A stretch of DNA of 17,631 bases, from assembly GCA_029260675.1 (NCBI GenBank), contig JAJDCV010000070.1:1-17631 (forward strand), in the 5' to 3' direction. The DNA is from Phycisphaeraceae bacterium. Lineage in GTDB: Bacteria; Planctomycetota; Phycisphaerae; Phycisphaerales; Phycisphaeraceae. The translations under genes were made by a program, and so were the position numbers. The notes beneath the pieces are model-generated. The model saw only the letters and a program-made list of their open reading frames with translations, was not told where the DNA came from and did no database searches. Below, in pieces: positions 7,237-13,732 of this stretch (position 1 is the stretch's first letter; each line of letters starts with the position of its first letter).

Positions 7237-8352
7237 ATGGACCACGACCTCAAGCAACCGGACACCACACACCCGAAATACACCCCGGCCAACCGGCGCC
7301 ACACAGGGGCTGCCATGCGCTGGCTACTCCTTGTGGTTGTGGTGTTGGCGATACTGGGCGCGTCGGCGCTCTGGGGCCCGGGACGCGGCGGGCCTGACCC
7401 GGCCGACCCGAATGCAAACGCGCCCGCCCCGGCCGACCTACAAGCGATCAACACGGAGCTGGAAGCGCTGGGCGACCTGTTCGGCCAGGTGATTGAAAAC
7501 CAGCGCGACCCCCAGCCGGTGATCGAACGGATCGACAAGCTACTCGCCAGCCATCCGGACTCGGCCGAGGCGCACATGCTACGCAGCCAGGCGCTGCTAT
7601 ACGACGGCCAATCAGAAGAGGCGCTCTTAGCCCTCCAGGCGTCCTTGAAGCTCAAGCCCCGACAAGCCAAGGCGCACCGGTTGGCGGGTAACCTCGCGAT
7701 GAAATTGCAGCAATACGAAGACGCCCGGCACCACTACGAGCAGGCGATGACCATCGAGCCGGGCAACGGCGAGAGCGCGGTATTCCTGGCGAACATCCAA
7801 CTGAAACTCAACGAAAACGACCAGGCGGCGGCGACCCTGCTAACCGCGCTGCGCCGAAATTCGGAGCTGCACAGCGCCTACGCACTGCTGTCCGATGTCT
7901 ACGCCAAAAAGAACAAACTCCAGCTCGCGTTGGATCAGGCCCATCGCGCGATCGAAACGGCCCCGACGGACAACCCAAACCTACGGACCGCCTACACCCT
8001 CAAACGCGCCGCGCTGCTGCGTAGAAACAATCAGCCGGCCGAGTCGCTGGCGGTGCTCGAGGCCCTGCCCGCCGATGCGCGATTGGAAACCAATGTGTTG
8101 CGTGACACCGCGACGTGTTGGGCGATGCTCGGCAAACCCGCGATGGCGGCCGAACTCTACGAACGGGTGTTGAAGGTCGACCCCAGCAGCGACCTGGCCG
8201 CGGCCCAGGCGGCGAGTTGGCGGATCAAAGCGGGGGACATGGACGCCGCACGCAGCCACGTCCAGACACTCCGCCGGATCAACCCCAGGCACGACGCGTT
8301 GATCGAATTGGAGCGCAAGTTGAATGAACCTATCGAGCCCCCGTCGCCATAG
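7237..8352 (+). CDS. Membrane-anchored tetratricopeptide-repeat protein
   Basis: A 371-residue protein. A polar N-terminal tail is followed by one membrane helix (MRWLLLVVVVLAILGASALW, 27-46), a Pro/Asp/Ala linker, and then five or six TPR units (about 108-141, 142-175, 176-209, 210-243 and 284-317) with typical A-x-x-x-A/LKLKP spacing. With the basic end inside, the TPR region should face the periplasm as a protein-protein scaffold. The ATG at 7237 has G-rich DNA directly before it and a TACGCT six bases further up. An internal ATG at 7315 (residue 27) has a better-placed AGGGG and would start right at the helix, so the N-terminal 26 residues are uncertain. No partner can be named from the neighbours. 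Confidence 0.88.
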   Translation: MDHDLKQPDTTHPKYTPANRRHTGAAMRWLLLVVVVLAILGASALWGPGRGGPDPADPNANAPAPADLQAINTELEALGDLFGQVIENQRDPQPVIERIDKLLASHPDSAEAHMLRSQALLYDGQSEEALLALQASLKLKPRQAKAHRLAGNLAMKLQQYEDARHHYEQAMTIEPGNGESAVFLANIQLKLNENDQAAATLLTALRRNSELHSAYALLSDVYAKKNKLQLALDQAHRAIETAPTDNPNLRTAYTLKRAALLRRNNQPAESLAVLEALPADARLETNVLRDTATCWAMLGKPAMAAELYERVLKVDPSSDLAAAQAASWRIKAGDMDAARSHVQTLRRINPRHDALIELERKLNEPIEPPSP

Positions 8353-8421
8353 CCCCGCAGGAAATACAAGGCTTCTTTAGCGGATCACGATTTAAATCCG
8401 TACCCATCATTACAAGCCAAA

Positions 8422-8440
8422 CCCCCGGCAAAGCCGGGGG
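8422..8440 (-). terminator. Strong GC hairpin, probable terminator of the hldE cluster
   Basis: CCCCCGGC-AAA-GCCGGGGG is a perfect 8-bp stem between the convergent TPR and hldE genes. Read on the minus strand it is followed by TTTGGCTTGT, a modest T-rich tail, so it best fits termination of hldE about 40 bases after its stop. On the plus strand the tail is CTGAGGG, so it would serve the TPR gene less well. Confidence 0.6.
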
Positions 8441-8482
8441 CTGAGGGCAAATCGACCACTTATAAATAAAATGGAATCCGTT

Positions 8483-9979
8483 CTATTTCCGCGGCGGGTC
8501 CGCGCCGATCTTGCGGATGATGTTGGTCGTGCTCTTGCCTTTGACCATCGGGACACGGGCGATCTTGCCGCCGTAGGACTCGACGATCTCGTGGCCGACG
8601 ACCTGGTCATGCGTGTACTCGTCGCCCTTGACCAGCACGTCCGGCTTGAGCTTCCTAAGCAGTGTCTTGGGCGTATCCTGACCGAACACCACGACGTAGT
8701 CGACACTCTCCAGCGCGCTTAACACCATCACTCGGTCGGCTTCGTGATTCACCGGGCGATCGTCGCCCTTGAGTTTGCGGATCGATTGGTCACTGTTCAT
8801 CGCGACCACCAGCAGGTCGCCGCAACCCGCCGCGGCGCGGAGGTAACTGACGTGTCCGGCGTGGAGGATGTCGAAGCAGCCGTTGGTGAACGCGACCGTC
8901 TTGCCTTGACGCTTGTGTGCCGCCAACTCAGTGACCAGTTCGTCCAGCGTCCGCAGCTTGCCGTGCGCCTGGTGATTGCTTGAAAGCACATCCAGCAGGA
9001 TTTCATCCAGGTCGACCGGGATCGCGCCAAAGCGTTCGACTTCCAGCCCGGCGGCGACGTTGGCCAACTCGGTCGCACGGTCCCAGCCGGTGCCGTTCGC
9101 CAGCGCCCCGGCCAGCATCGCCAACACGGTGTCGCCGGCGCCGGTCACGTCGTAGACCTCGCGCGCCCGGGTCGGTACGAACCGGGGCTTGCCGCCTTTT
9201 CGCATCAGCAACAACCCCTGCCGGTCCAGCGTCAAGACCAGTGTGTCCAGCTTCAGGTCACGGAGCAGTTTGCGCCCCAGGCCAATCAACGCCGCATCAT
9301 CAGCCTTATCCGCGTCCCGCCCGGTGGCCAACGCCGCCTCGAAGCGGTTAGGGGTGATACAGGTCGCGCCGCGGTACTTGCTGTAATCCTCGATGGCCGC
9401 GGGGTCGACCAGCACCGGCACGCCCATGCGCTTGGCCAGCTTGATCAGCCCCTGACACAAGGCCTCGGTCAGAACGCCCTTGCCGTAGTCCTCCAGGCAA
9501 AGCACGTCGGACTTCTTGAGTTTGCGCTCAGCCAGTTTCAGCAGGCGATCGGTGACGGCCTTGGGGATCTCGGCCCGGCTCTCCTCGTCGACACGGAACA
9601 TTTTTTGCGGGTGCCGGTGCTGCGCCAGGCCGATGAAGTTGTGCTTCACCGTGGTCGGCCGATCGGGGGTGGTCAACAGCCCGGACGCGTCACATCCCTG
9701 CTGTTTAAGCGACCCGCGCAGGGCGTCTGCCATCTCGTCTTTCCCCACCACACCCAGGCAGTCGACTTCGCAGCGCAGGGCACGCAGCGCCAGCGCGACG
9801 TTCGCGGCGCCGCCTGGCTTGAGTTCCTGCCGCTGCGCAGCAAGGACCGGGACCGGCGCATCGGGGCTCAGCCGTTGGGCGTGGCCGTAGACATACCGGT
9901 CGGCCATGAAGTCGCCGACGACCGTGATGCGCTTGGGGCGCCAGTTATCTAATAGATGGATGAGGTCTTTGCCGGGCAA
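8483..9979 (-). CDS. hldE: Bifunctional heptose-7-phosphate kinase / heptose-1-phosphate adenylyltransferase
   Basis: A 498-residue two-domain cytoplasmic enzyme that makes ADP-heptose for the LPS core. The N-terminal PfkB-type kinase shows VVGDFMADRYVYG (20-32), KPGGAAN (54-60) and DVTGAGDT (277-284) with catalytic D283. The C-terminal cytidylyltransferase-fold domain shows TNGCFDILHAGHVSYL (365-380) and KGKSTTNIIRKI (480-491). The length is close to E. coli HldE (477). The start is a TTG at 9979; a TGA lies two codons upstream in the same frame, so no longer start is possible, and the conserved kinase strand begins at residue 18. It directly follows a 51-residue membrane peptide gene and the Maf-LpxK fusion in the same direction, a cluster for envelope LPS. 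Confidence 0.93.
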   Translation of the reverse strand: MPGKDLIHLLDNWRPKRITVVGDFMADRYVYGHAQRLSPDAPVPVLAAQRQELKPGGAANVALALRALRCEVDCLGVVGKDEMADALRGSLKQQGCDASGLLTTPDRPTTVKHNFIGLAQHRHPQKMFRVDEESRAEIPKAVTDRLLKLAERKLKKSDVLCLEDYGKGVLTEALCQGLIKLAKRMGVPVLVDPAAIEDYSKYRGATCITPNRFEAALATGRDADKADDAALIGLGRKLLRDLKLDTLVLTLDRQGLLLMRKGGKPRFVPTRAREVYDVTGAGDTVLAMLAGALANGTGWDRATELANVAAGLEVERFGAIPVDLDEILLDVLSSNHQAHGKLRTLDELVTELAAHKRQGKTVAFTNGCFDILHAGHVSYLRAAAGCGDLLVVAMNSDQSIRKLKGDDRPVNHEADRVMVLSALESVDYVVVFGQDTPKTLLRKLKPDVLVKGDEYTHDQVVGHEIVESYGGKIARVPMVKGKSTTNIIRKIGADPPRK

Positions 9980-9982
9980 GGA

Positions 9983-10138
9983 TCAACTCTCGCGGTCCTG
10001 TGAGCGTCGGCTGTTGGCGCGCTCAAAGAACAGGCCCGCGATAAATCCCACCGCGGTCGCCAACAGGAGCACGCCGATCACAACGCCGCCGTATGGCAGG
10101 TGTGCCAAGGTGGTTGCCACATCGAAAGAAGAGGTCAT
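9983..10138 (-). CDS. 51-residue single-pass membrane peptide
   Basis: Reads MTSSFDVATTLAHLPYGG, then a hydrophobic helix (about residues 18-38, VVIGVLLLATAVGFIAGLFF), then a polar basic tail ERANSRRSQDRES. It lies between lpxK and hldE on their strand. An AAAGG sits seven bases before the ATG, a good SD. Its TGA is separated from the TTG of hldE by a single codon, and the two are in the same reading frame. By topology the C-terminus should be cytoplasmic. No family recognised; a helper or anchor for heptose/LPS enzymes is only a guess. It is supported by the SD, the clean membrane helix and the tight packing with hldE. Confidence 0.68.
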   Translation of the reverse strand: MTSSFDVATTLAHLPYGGVVIGVLLLATAVGFIAGLFFERANSRRSQDRES

Positions 10139-10201
10139 GGCATAGCCTTTCAAATAATGCAGGTCAGGGGCCCCACAGTGTACCCCGTCGGGGCTGAAAG
10201 G

Positions 10202-11929
10202 TCATTTAGCCGGCTTCACGGCCTGCTCAAGCAGGCGATCCACCTCATCCTCGCCGTCGATGAACTCAACCCCGAGGATCGGTCGGAGGATCCGGAACTC
10301 TGGCGGCGCGCCTTCTCGTAGGGGTTTGCGGTTAAAGCTCCCTGGCAGGGTTTTCCACTTCACCCAGTCCTTCTCCGTGATCAGAACAGCCTGGGCGTGA
10401 TACAACTTGGCGCATTGCAACACCCAGAAAACATCCGGCAGCGTGAATCGGTGGTGGTCATCAAAGTCACAGCAGTACACCACTTCACCCGCCGCGGCCC
10501 GGGACATCTCCCAGAAGCCCCTTGGGTTCCCAATCGCCGAAGCGGTGACGACCTTCAAATCCTTCAGGTGGTCCGAGGGCAGCACGGTGTCGTTTTCTCG
10601 AAATCCTGTCCAGCGCTCGGCGACGTGTGCGATCGGGGGCCGGCCGTAGAGTTGGGTGATCCGGTGGTCCAGGTCATTTAAAGCCCGTTGGTCAACCATC
10701 CCACAGCGGGTGACGATCACCGCGTCGGCACGGCGGAGGTTTTTCGCGGGCTCGCGCAGCAGGCCACGAGGCAGCAGGTGACCGAAGCCAAACGGCCGGG
10801 TGGCATCAATCAAGACAATGTCCAACTCGCGGTGGGCCTGGCGGTGCTGGAACCCGTCATCCAGGAGGAACACATCCGTCTGGGGATGCTTTTCGGTCAC
10901 CCGTTTCGCCCCGGCCACACGGCTGGGGTCCGGCATGACCGGCACGGATGAACCCAGTTCACCTTCCAGCATCATTGCTTCGTCACTGCCGCCCGAATCG
11001 CCCTCGGCGCGGTAGCCTCGGAGCAATACAGCGGGCTGTGAACCCTGTTCAATCAGGCGTTTGGCAAGCTCGATGACCATCGGTGTCTTGCCGGTCCCCC
11101 CGGTGGTGAGGTTGCCGACGCTGATGGTTGGGCGTGGCAACTGAACCGGTATGCGCAGACCCCTATCAAAGAGCGTGTTGCGGGCCCATACAATCAGGCC
11201 ATAACCCGGCCTCAGCAGCGATAAACCGATCCGTGCCAGCCGCCCTGAGATACGCTTGTTCTGCCCGCCCATGATCTCGTACAGCAGGCTTTGCCGGTTG
11301 CCTGACTTCGGCTTGCCGGTTGGTTCAGGATGCACACCCAGTTGGGCCAGCGCCGGTTTTAGCTTATTCATCGGCAGACCCACGACGGTGGTCGGGTCGC
11401 CTAAGACCTCGAGGGGCCAGCCGTCCCGCTGCCGGTCAAAGAGGTTGTACCCCCCCGCCTTACCCCGCCACTGATCGGTGTTCAGATAGGTTGCCAGTTG
11501 ATCGTCGGACACCGTCCCGATCTTCACCTCCGCCTGGTCGGCGAAGGACAACGCATCGCCATCTTGGGTGACCAGAGACACCCCCGTCACGACGCGATGG
11601 GTCGCGTTCATGAACCCGCGGATCATGGCCTCGGCGTCGTTTAGGTCCTTTGGCTGGCCGATCAAAGCCCCGTCCGTGCCTACACAAATCGTGTCCGCGG
11701 CCAGGATCACGGCGTTTGGTGGGGCCAGGGCCCTGAGGCTTTCCGCCTTCTGATTCGCCAACTCGACCGCGAGTACTTCGGCGGATGGGCCCCCGTTCTC
11801 GGGCTGGGGGGGGTCTTGGAAGTGTGGATCGGCTGCGACCGGGCGGTAGCCGGCTGACCACAGGAGCTGGGCCCGCCGGGGTGATCGGCTGGCGAGGATC
11901 AGAACTGGCGGGTCGGGCCGGTCGGGCAT
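10202..11929 (-). CDS. lpxK: Maf nucleotide pyrophosphatase - LpxK (tetraacyldisaccharide 4'-kinase) fusion
   Basis: A 575-residue single frame. Residues 6-200 are a Maf/YhdE-type nucleoside triphosphate pyrophosphatase: LILASRSPRR (10-19), ILAADT with catalytic-site D79, and GKAGGYNLF around K157 (the usual KAGAYGIQ region). Residues about 215-570 are LpxK: GNLTTGGTGKTP Walker A (272-283), DDGFQH (357-362), PRGLLREP (387-394) and TEKDWVK (518-524). LpxK phosphorylates the lipid A precursor at the inner membrane; Maf hydrolyses non-canonical or UTP/TTP-like nucleotides. The amphipathic helix RLARIGLSLLRPGYGLIVWA (about 230-249) is the usual LpxK membrane-interacting start. No stop or strong internal ribosome site separates the halves, though an ATG at 11272 could start LpxK alone. 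The start at 11929 precedes the Maf core; a TACAAT lies seven bases upstream. Confidence 0.9.
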   Translation of the reverse strand: MPDRPDPPVLILASRSPRRAQLLWSAGYRPVAADPHFQDPPQPENGGPSAEVLAVELANQKAESLRALAPPNAVILAADTICVGTDGALIGQPKDLNDAEAMIRGFMNATHRVVTGVSLVTQDGDALSFADQAEVKIGTVSDDQLATYLNTDQWRGKAGGYNLFDRQRDGWPLEVLGDPTTVVGLPMNKLKPALAQLGVHPEPTGKPKSGNRQSLLYEIMGGQNKRISGRLARIGLSLLRPGYGLIVWARNTLFDRGLRIPVQLPRPTISVGNLTTGGTGKTPMVIELAKRLIEQGSQPAVLLRGYRAEGDSGGSDEAMMLEGELGSSVPVMPDPSRVAGAKRVTEKHPQTDVFLLDDGFQHRQAHRELDIVLIDATRPFGFGHLLPRGLLREPAKNLRRADAVIVTRCGMVDQRALNDLDHRITQLYGRPPIAHVAERWTGFRENDTVLPSDHLKDLKVVTASAIGNPRGFWEMSRAAAGEVVYCCDFDDHHRFTLPDVFWVLQCAKLYHAQAVLITEKDWVKWKTLPGSFNRKPLREGAPPEFRILRPILGVEFIDGEDEVDRLLEQAVKPAK

Positions 11930-11936
11930 GGGGGGG

Positions 11937-11942
11937 ATTGTA
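11937..11942 (-). promoter_or_regulatory. -10-like box immediately before maf-lpxK
   Basis: TACAAT on the minus strand, then seven C residues, then ATG. A transcript from it would be leaderless. No good -35 is present; the -35 region falls inside the 7-bp repeat array. Confidence 0.4.
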
Positions 11943-11945
11943 ATG

Positions 11946-11980
11946 GGGGATAGCAGATAGCGGATGGCAGATGGCAGAAT
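11946..11980. repeat. Array of five degenerate 7-bp repeats (GNNGATR type)
   Basis: Five contiguous heptamers GGGGATA, GCAGATA, GCGGATG, GCAGATG and GCAGAAT. They lie just upstream of maf-lpxK and are inverted relative to the array at 11996-12051, with which they can base-pair. Confidence 0.65.
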
Positions 11981-11995
11981 GATCAAGCAGCATGC

Positions 11996-12051
11996 CCCCA
12001 TCTGGTATCACAGGCCCTCTATCCGCCATCCCCAATCCCCCATCGGCCATT
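11996..12051. repeat. Array of eight degenerate 7-bp repeats (NNNNATC type)
   Basis: In strict 7-base register: CCCCATC, TGGTATC, ACAGGCC (degenerate), CTCTATC, CGCCATC, CCCAATC, CCCCATC and GGCCATT. Six of the eight end in ATC. The array is the inverted counterpart of 11946-11980, with a short spacer containing TGATCA between them. Confidence 0.6.
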
Positions 12052-12183
12052 CCTCCACCGCCTTTATCAGTATTGATATTCAAGGTTTGACCGGATTGGT
12101 CCCGATAACTACGTACAGGGTCGGCCTAGATGGGTCGGTCCATCGGTCGGCCCCAGTGAGTGTGGCCGGGCTTGCCCAGGTGT

Positions 12184-12202
12184 GGCCGTCAGCGAGACGG
12201 CC
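12184..12202 (+). promoter_or_regulatory. Stem-loop in the ParA-CBM48 leader
   Basis: GGCCGTC-AGCGA-GACGGCC is a perfect 7-bp stem with a 5-base loop, centred about 60 bases before the GTG start. No T-run follows it. It may be a leader structure; no known riboswitch class was recognised. Confidence 0.35.
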
Positions 12203-12226
12203 CGGTTCGGGCGGGTCGGTCAGCCA

Positions 12227-12242
12227 CTTTCAAGGACGAAAG
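12227..12242 (+). promoter_or_regulatory. Hairpin overlapping the ParA-CBM48 ribosome site
   Basis: CTTTC-AAGGAC-GAAAG is a 5-bp stem whose 3' arm contains most of the AAAGG (12239-12243) that serves as the SD for the GTG at 12252. When folded it would hide the SD, suggesting translational control; weak by stem length. Confidence 0.35.
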
Positions 12243-12251
12243 GGCCCGGGC

Positions 12252-13583
12252 GTGCGAACGATTGCGATCATCAATCAAAAAGGCGGCTGCGGCAAGACCA
12301 CCTGCTCGATCAACCTCGCCGCGTCGCTGTCCGCCAAAGGCAAGCGCACGCTGCTGGTCGACATGGACCCACAATCGCATTGCGCGATGGGGCTGGCGGT
12401 CCCGGACGCCCAGATCGAAAAATCCATCGCCGACATGCTCCGTGTCGGGCTCGACGGTTCGCTGGCGATGTCGGAGGTGACCTGGCAGATCGCTAGGAAC
12501 TTCGACCTGGCGCCGTCGTCGATCACGCTCGCCGGGATGGAGGCGCAGCTCACCACCGCTCCGGACAGGGACCGCCGGCTGGTGCAGGTGCTCTCGACCG
12601 TGCAGGATCAGTACGACTTCTGTATCGTCGACTGCCCGCCTTCGATCGGGCTGCTGACTTTTAACGCGCTGCGTGCATCCGACGAGGTATTGATCCCGGT
12701 GGAGACGGGGTTCTTCTCGATGCAGGGCGCGGTGCGTCAGCAGCAGACGATCCAGATGCTCGCCCGCCGGGCCGGACACCACGTGCGGTTCAAGGTGCTG
12801 GCGACGATGTACGACGTGCGGACCAAGCTGGCACGGGAGATCCTTTCGGAACTGAAGCGACACTTCGGCGAAGAGCTCCTGCCGATCATCATCAACTTCA
12901 ACAGCAAGCTCAAAGAGGCGGCGAGCTTCGGCCAACCGATCACCGAGTACGACGCCGCCAGCCGGGGGATGCAGGACTTCGAGCGGCTCACCGAGTGGCT
13001 CCTGGCGAACCCGCCAGCGCCCGCCACCGCGCCGATGACGGAGTACGAGCCGGAGCACGCCGTGGTGCCGGGTTCCGTATCCACAAGCAGCAACCCCGCG
13101 ATGAGCCGTGCGGCCGAGCTGGTCGAGCGTGCCCGCGCGCTGTCGACCCGGACCGCCGAGTTGTCCTCGCGGCTGGCAAGTGACGACGACGTCCGAGCCG
13201 AGGGTTTCGCGACCCCCGCGCCGCCTAGACCGATGACCCAGACCGAAGAACCACCCGCCCCCGTGGCGCCACCGGACAGCTTCGAAAAGAAGCTCGCCGG
13301 GCTCTTCGGTGCCAGGCACACCGCCCAGGGGCTGCTGTTTGTTCAGCCCCACGGCAAGGCGCGGAACGTCGCCATCGCCGGGGACTTCAACGGCTGGAAC
13401 CCCGCGACCACACCGCTTGATCGCGACGAATCACTGGGCGTCTGGCAGGCCTGCGTCACCGTCCCGCCGGGCCGGTACCGCTACCGCCTGGTTGTCGACG
13501 GGCAGTGGGTCCAGGACCCCTACAACAGCTACGTCGAGTCCAACCCGTTTGGCGAACTGAACAACATCATCGTGGTGCAGTAA
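12252..13583 (+). CDS. ParA-family ATPase fused to a CBM48 (AMPK-beta-like) carbohydrate-binding domain
   Basis: A 443-residue protein. Residues 1-250 are a Soj-type ParA: deviant Walker A KGGCGKTT (10-17) with signature K10, Walker A' LLVDMDPQ (34-41), and Walker B CIVDCPPS (124-131, D127). A variable linker (about 254-345) includes a short helical stretch (285-308) and Pro-rich sequence. Residues 359-443 match the AMPK-beta/CBM48 glycogen-binding fold, with GDFNGWNP, a W-x-x-x-V strand, GRYRYRLVVDGQWVQDP and a final GELNNIIVVQ. ParA dimers use ATP to move cargo over the nucleoid; CBM48 binds alpha-glucans. Positioning of a polyglucan body is inferred. GTG at 12252 was chosen because the Walker A strand follows at once and AAAGG precedes it. 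No ParB gene is near; the next gene is a likely partner. Confidence 0.88.
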   Translation: MRTIAIINQKGGCGKTTCSINLAASLSAKGKRTLLVDMDPQSHCAMGLAVPDAQIEKSIADMLRVGLDGSLAMSEVTWQIARNFDLAPSSITLAGMEAQLTTAPDRDRRLVQVLSTVQDQYDFCIVDCPPSIGLLTFNALRASDEVLIPVETGFFSMQGAVRQQQTIQMLARRAGHHVRFKVLATMYDVRTKLAREILSELKRHFGEELLPIIINFNSKLKEAASFGQPITEYDAASRGMQDFERLTEWLLANPPAPATAPMTEYEPEHAVVPGSVSTSSNPAMSRAAELVERARALSTRTAELSSRLASDDDVRAEGFATPAPPRPMTQTEEPPAPVAPPDSFEKKLAGLFGARHTAQGLLFVQPHGKARNVAIAGDFNGWNPATTPLDRDESLGVWQACVTVPPGRYRYRLVVDGQWVQDPYNSYVESNPFGELNNIIVVQ

Positions 13584-13732
13584 CCCGCATTACGAGGGGC
13601 AGGATGAAAATCAAAAGTCAATAGCATAAGCCCGTCAGTGCCACGCCGAACAGGTTAGAATCACGCACTGAAAAGGGGACAGCCGGTTCGCGGCGTTCCG
13701 CTTACGATTTTTGATCTCAACGGTTTTTTGTC
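13584..13732. other. Gap between the ParA-CBM48 and pseudo-ParA genes
   Basis: 149 bases. TAGAAT (13656-13661) or TACGAT (13703-13708) may act as -10 boxes; neither has a good -35. A T-run lies just before the ATG in place of an SD. The two genes may be co-transcribed with an additional internal promoter. Confidence 0.25.

Larger units (their letters stand above)
12054..12251. other. Upstream region and leader of the ParA-CBM48 gene
   Basis: No gene is supported here, although the parA frame stays open upstream. A possible promoter is TTGACC (12087-12092) with TACGTA (12110-12115) at 17 bases; the -10 is poor. GGTCGG occurs at 12119, 12133, 12145 and 12214. Two stem-loops follow before the start codon. 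Confidence 0.3.

Noticed and set aside
12119..12219. Four GGTCGG copies upstream of parA as possible parS/autoregulatory sites
   Set aside because: Spacing is irregular (14, 12 and 69 bases), there is no symmetry, and the hexamer is common in this GC-rich sequence.
11964..12251. N-terminal extension of the ParA frame by 96 codons to an upstream ATG
   Set aside because: It would translate the heptamer repeats and leader hairpins. ParA homology begins exactly at the GTG at 12252, which has an SD.
12189..13352. Minus-strand open frame (387 codons) opposite the ParA-CBM48 gene
   Set aside because: Arg/Gly/His-rich composition and no recognisable domain; it is antisense to a clear ParA.
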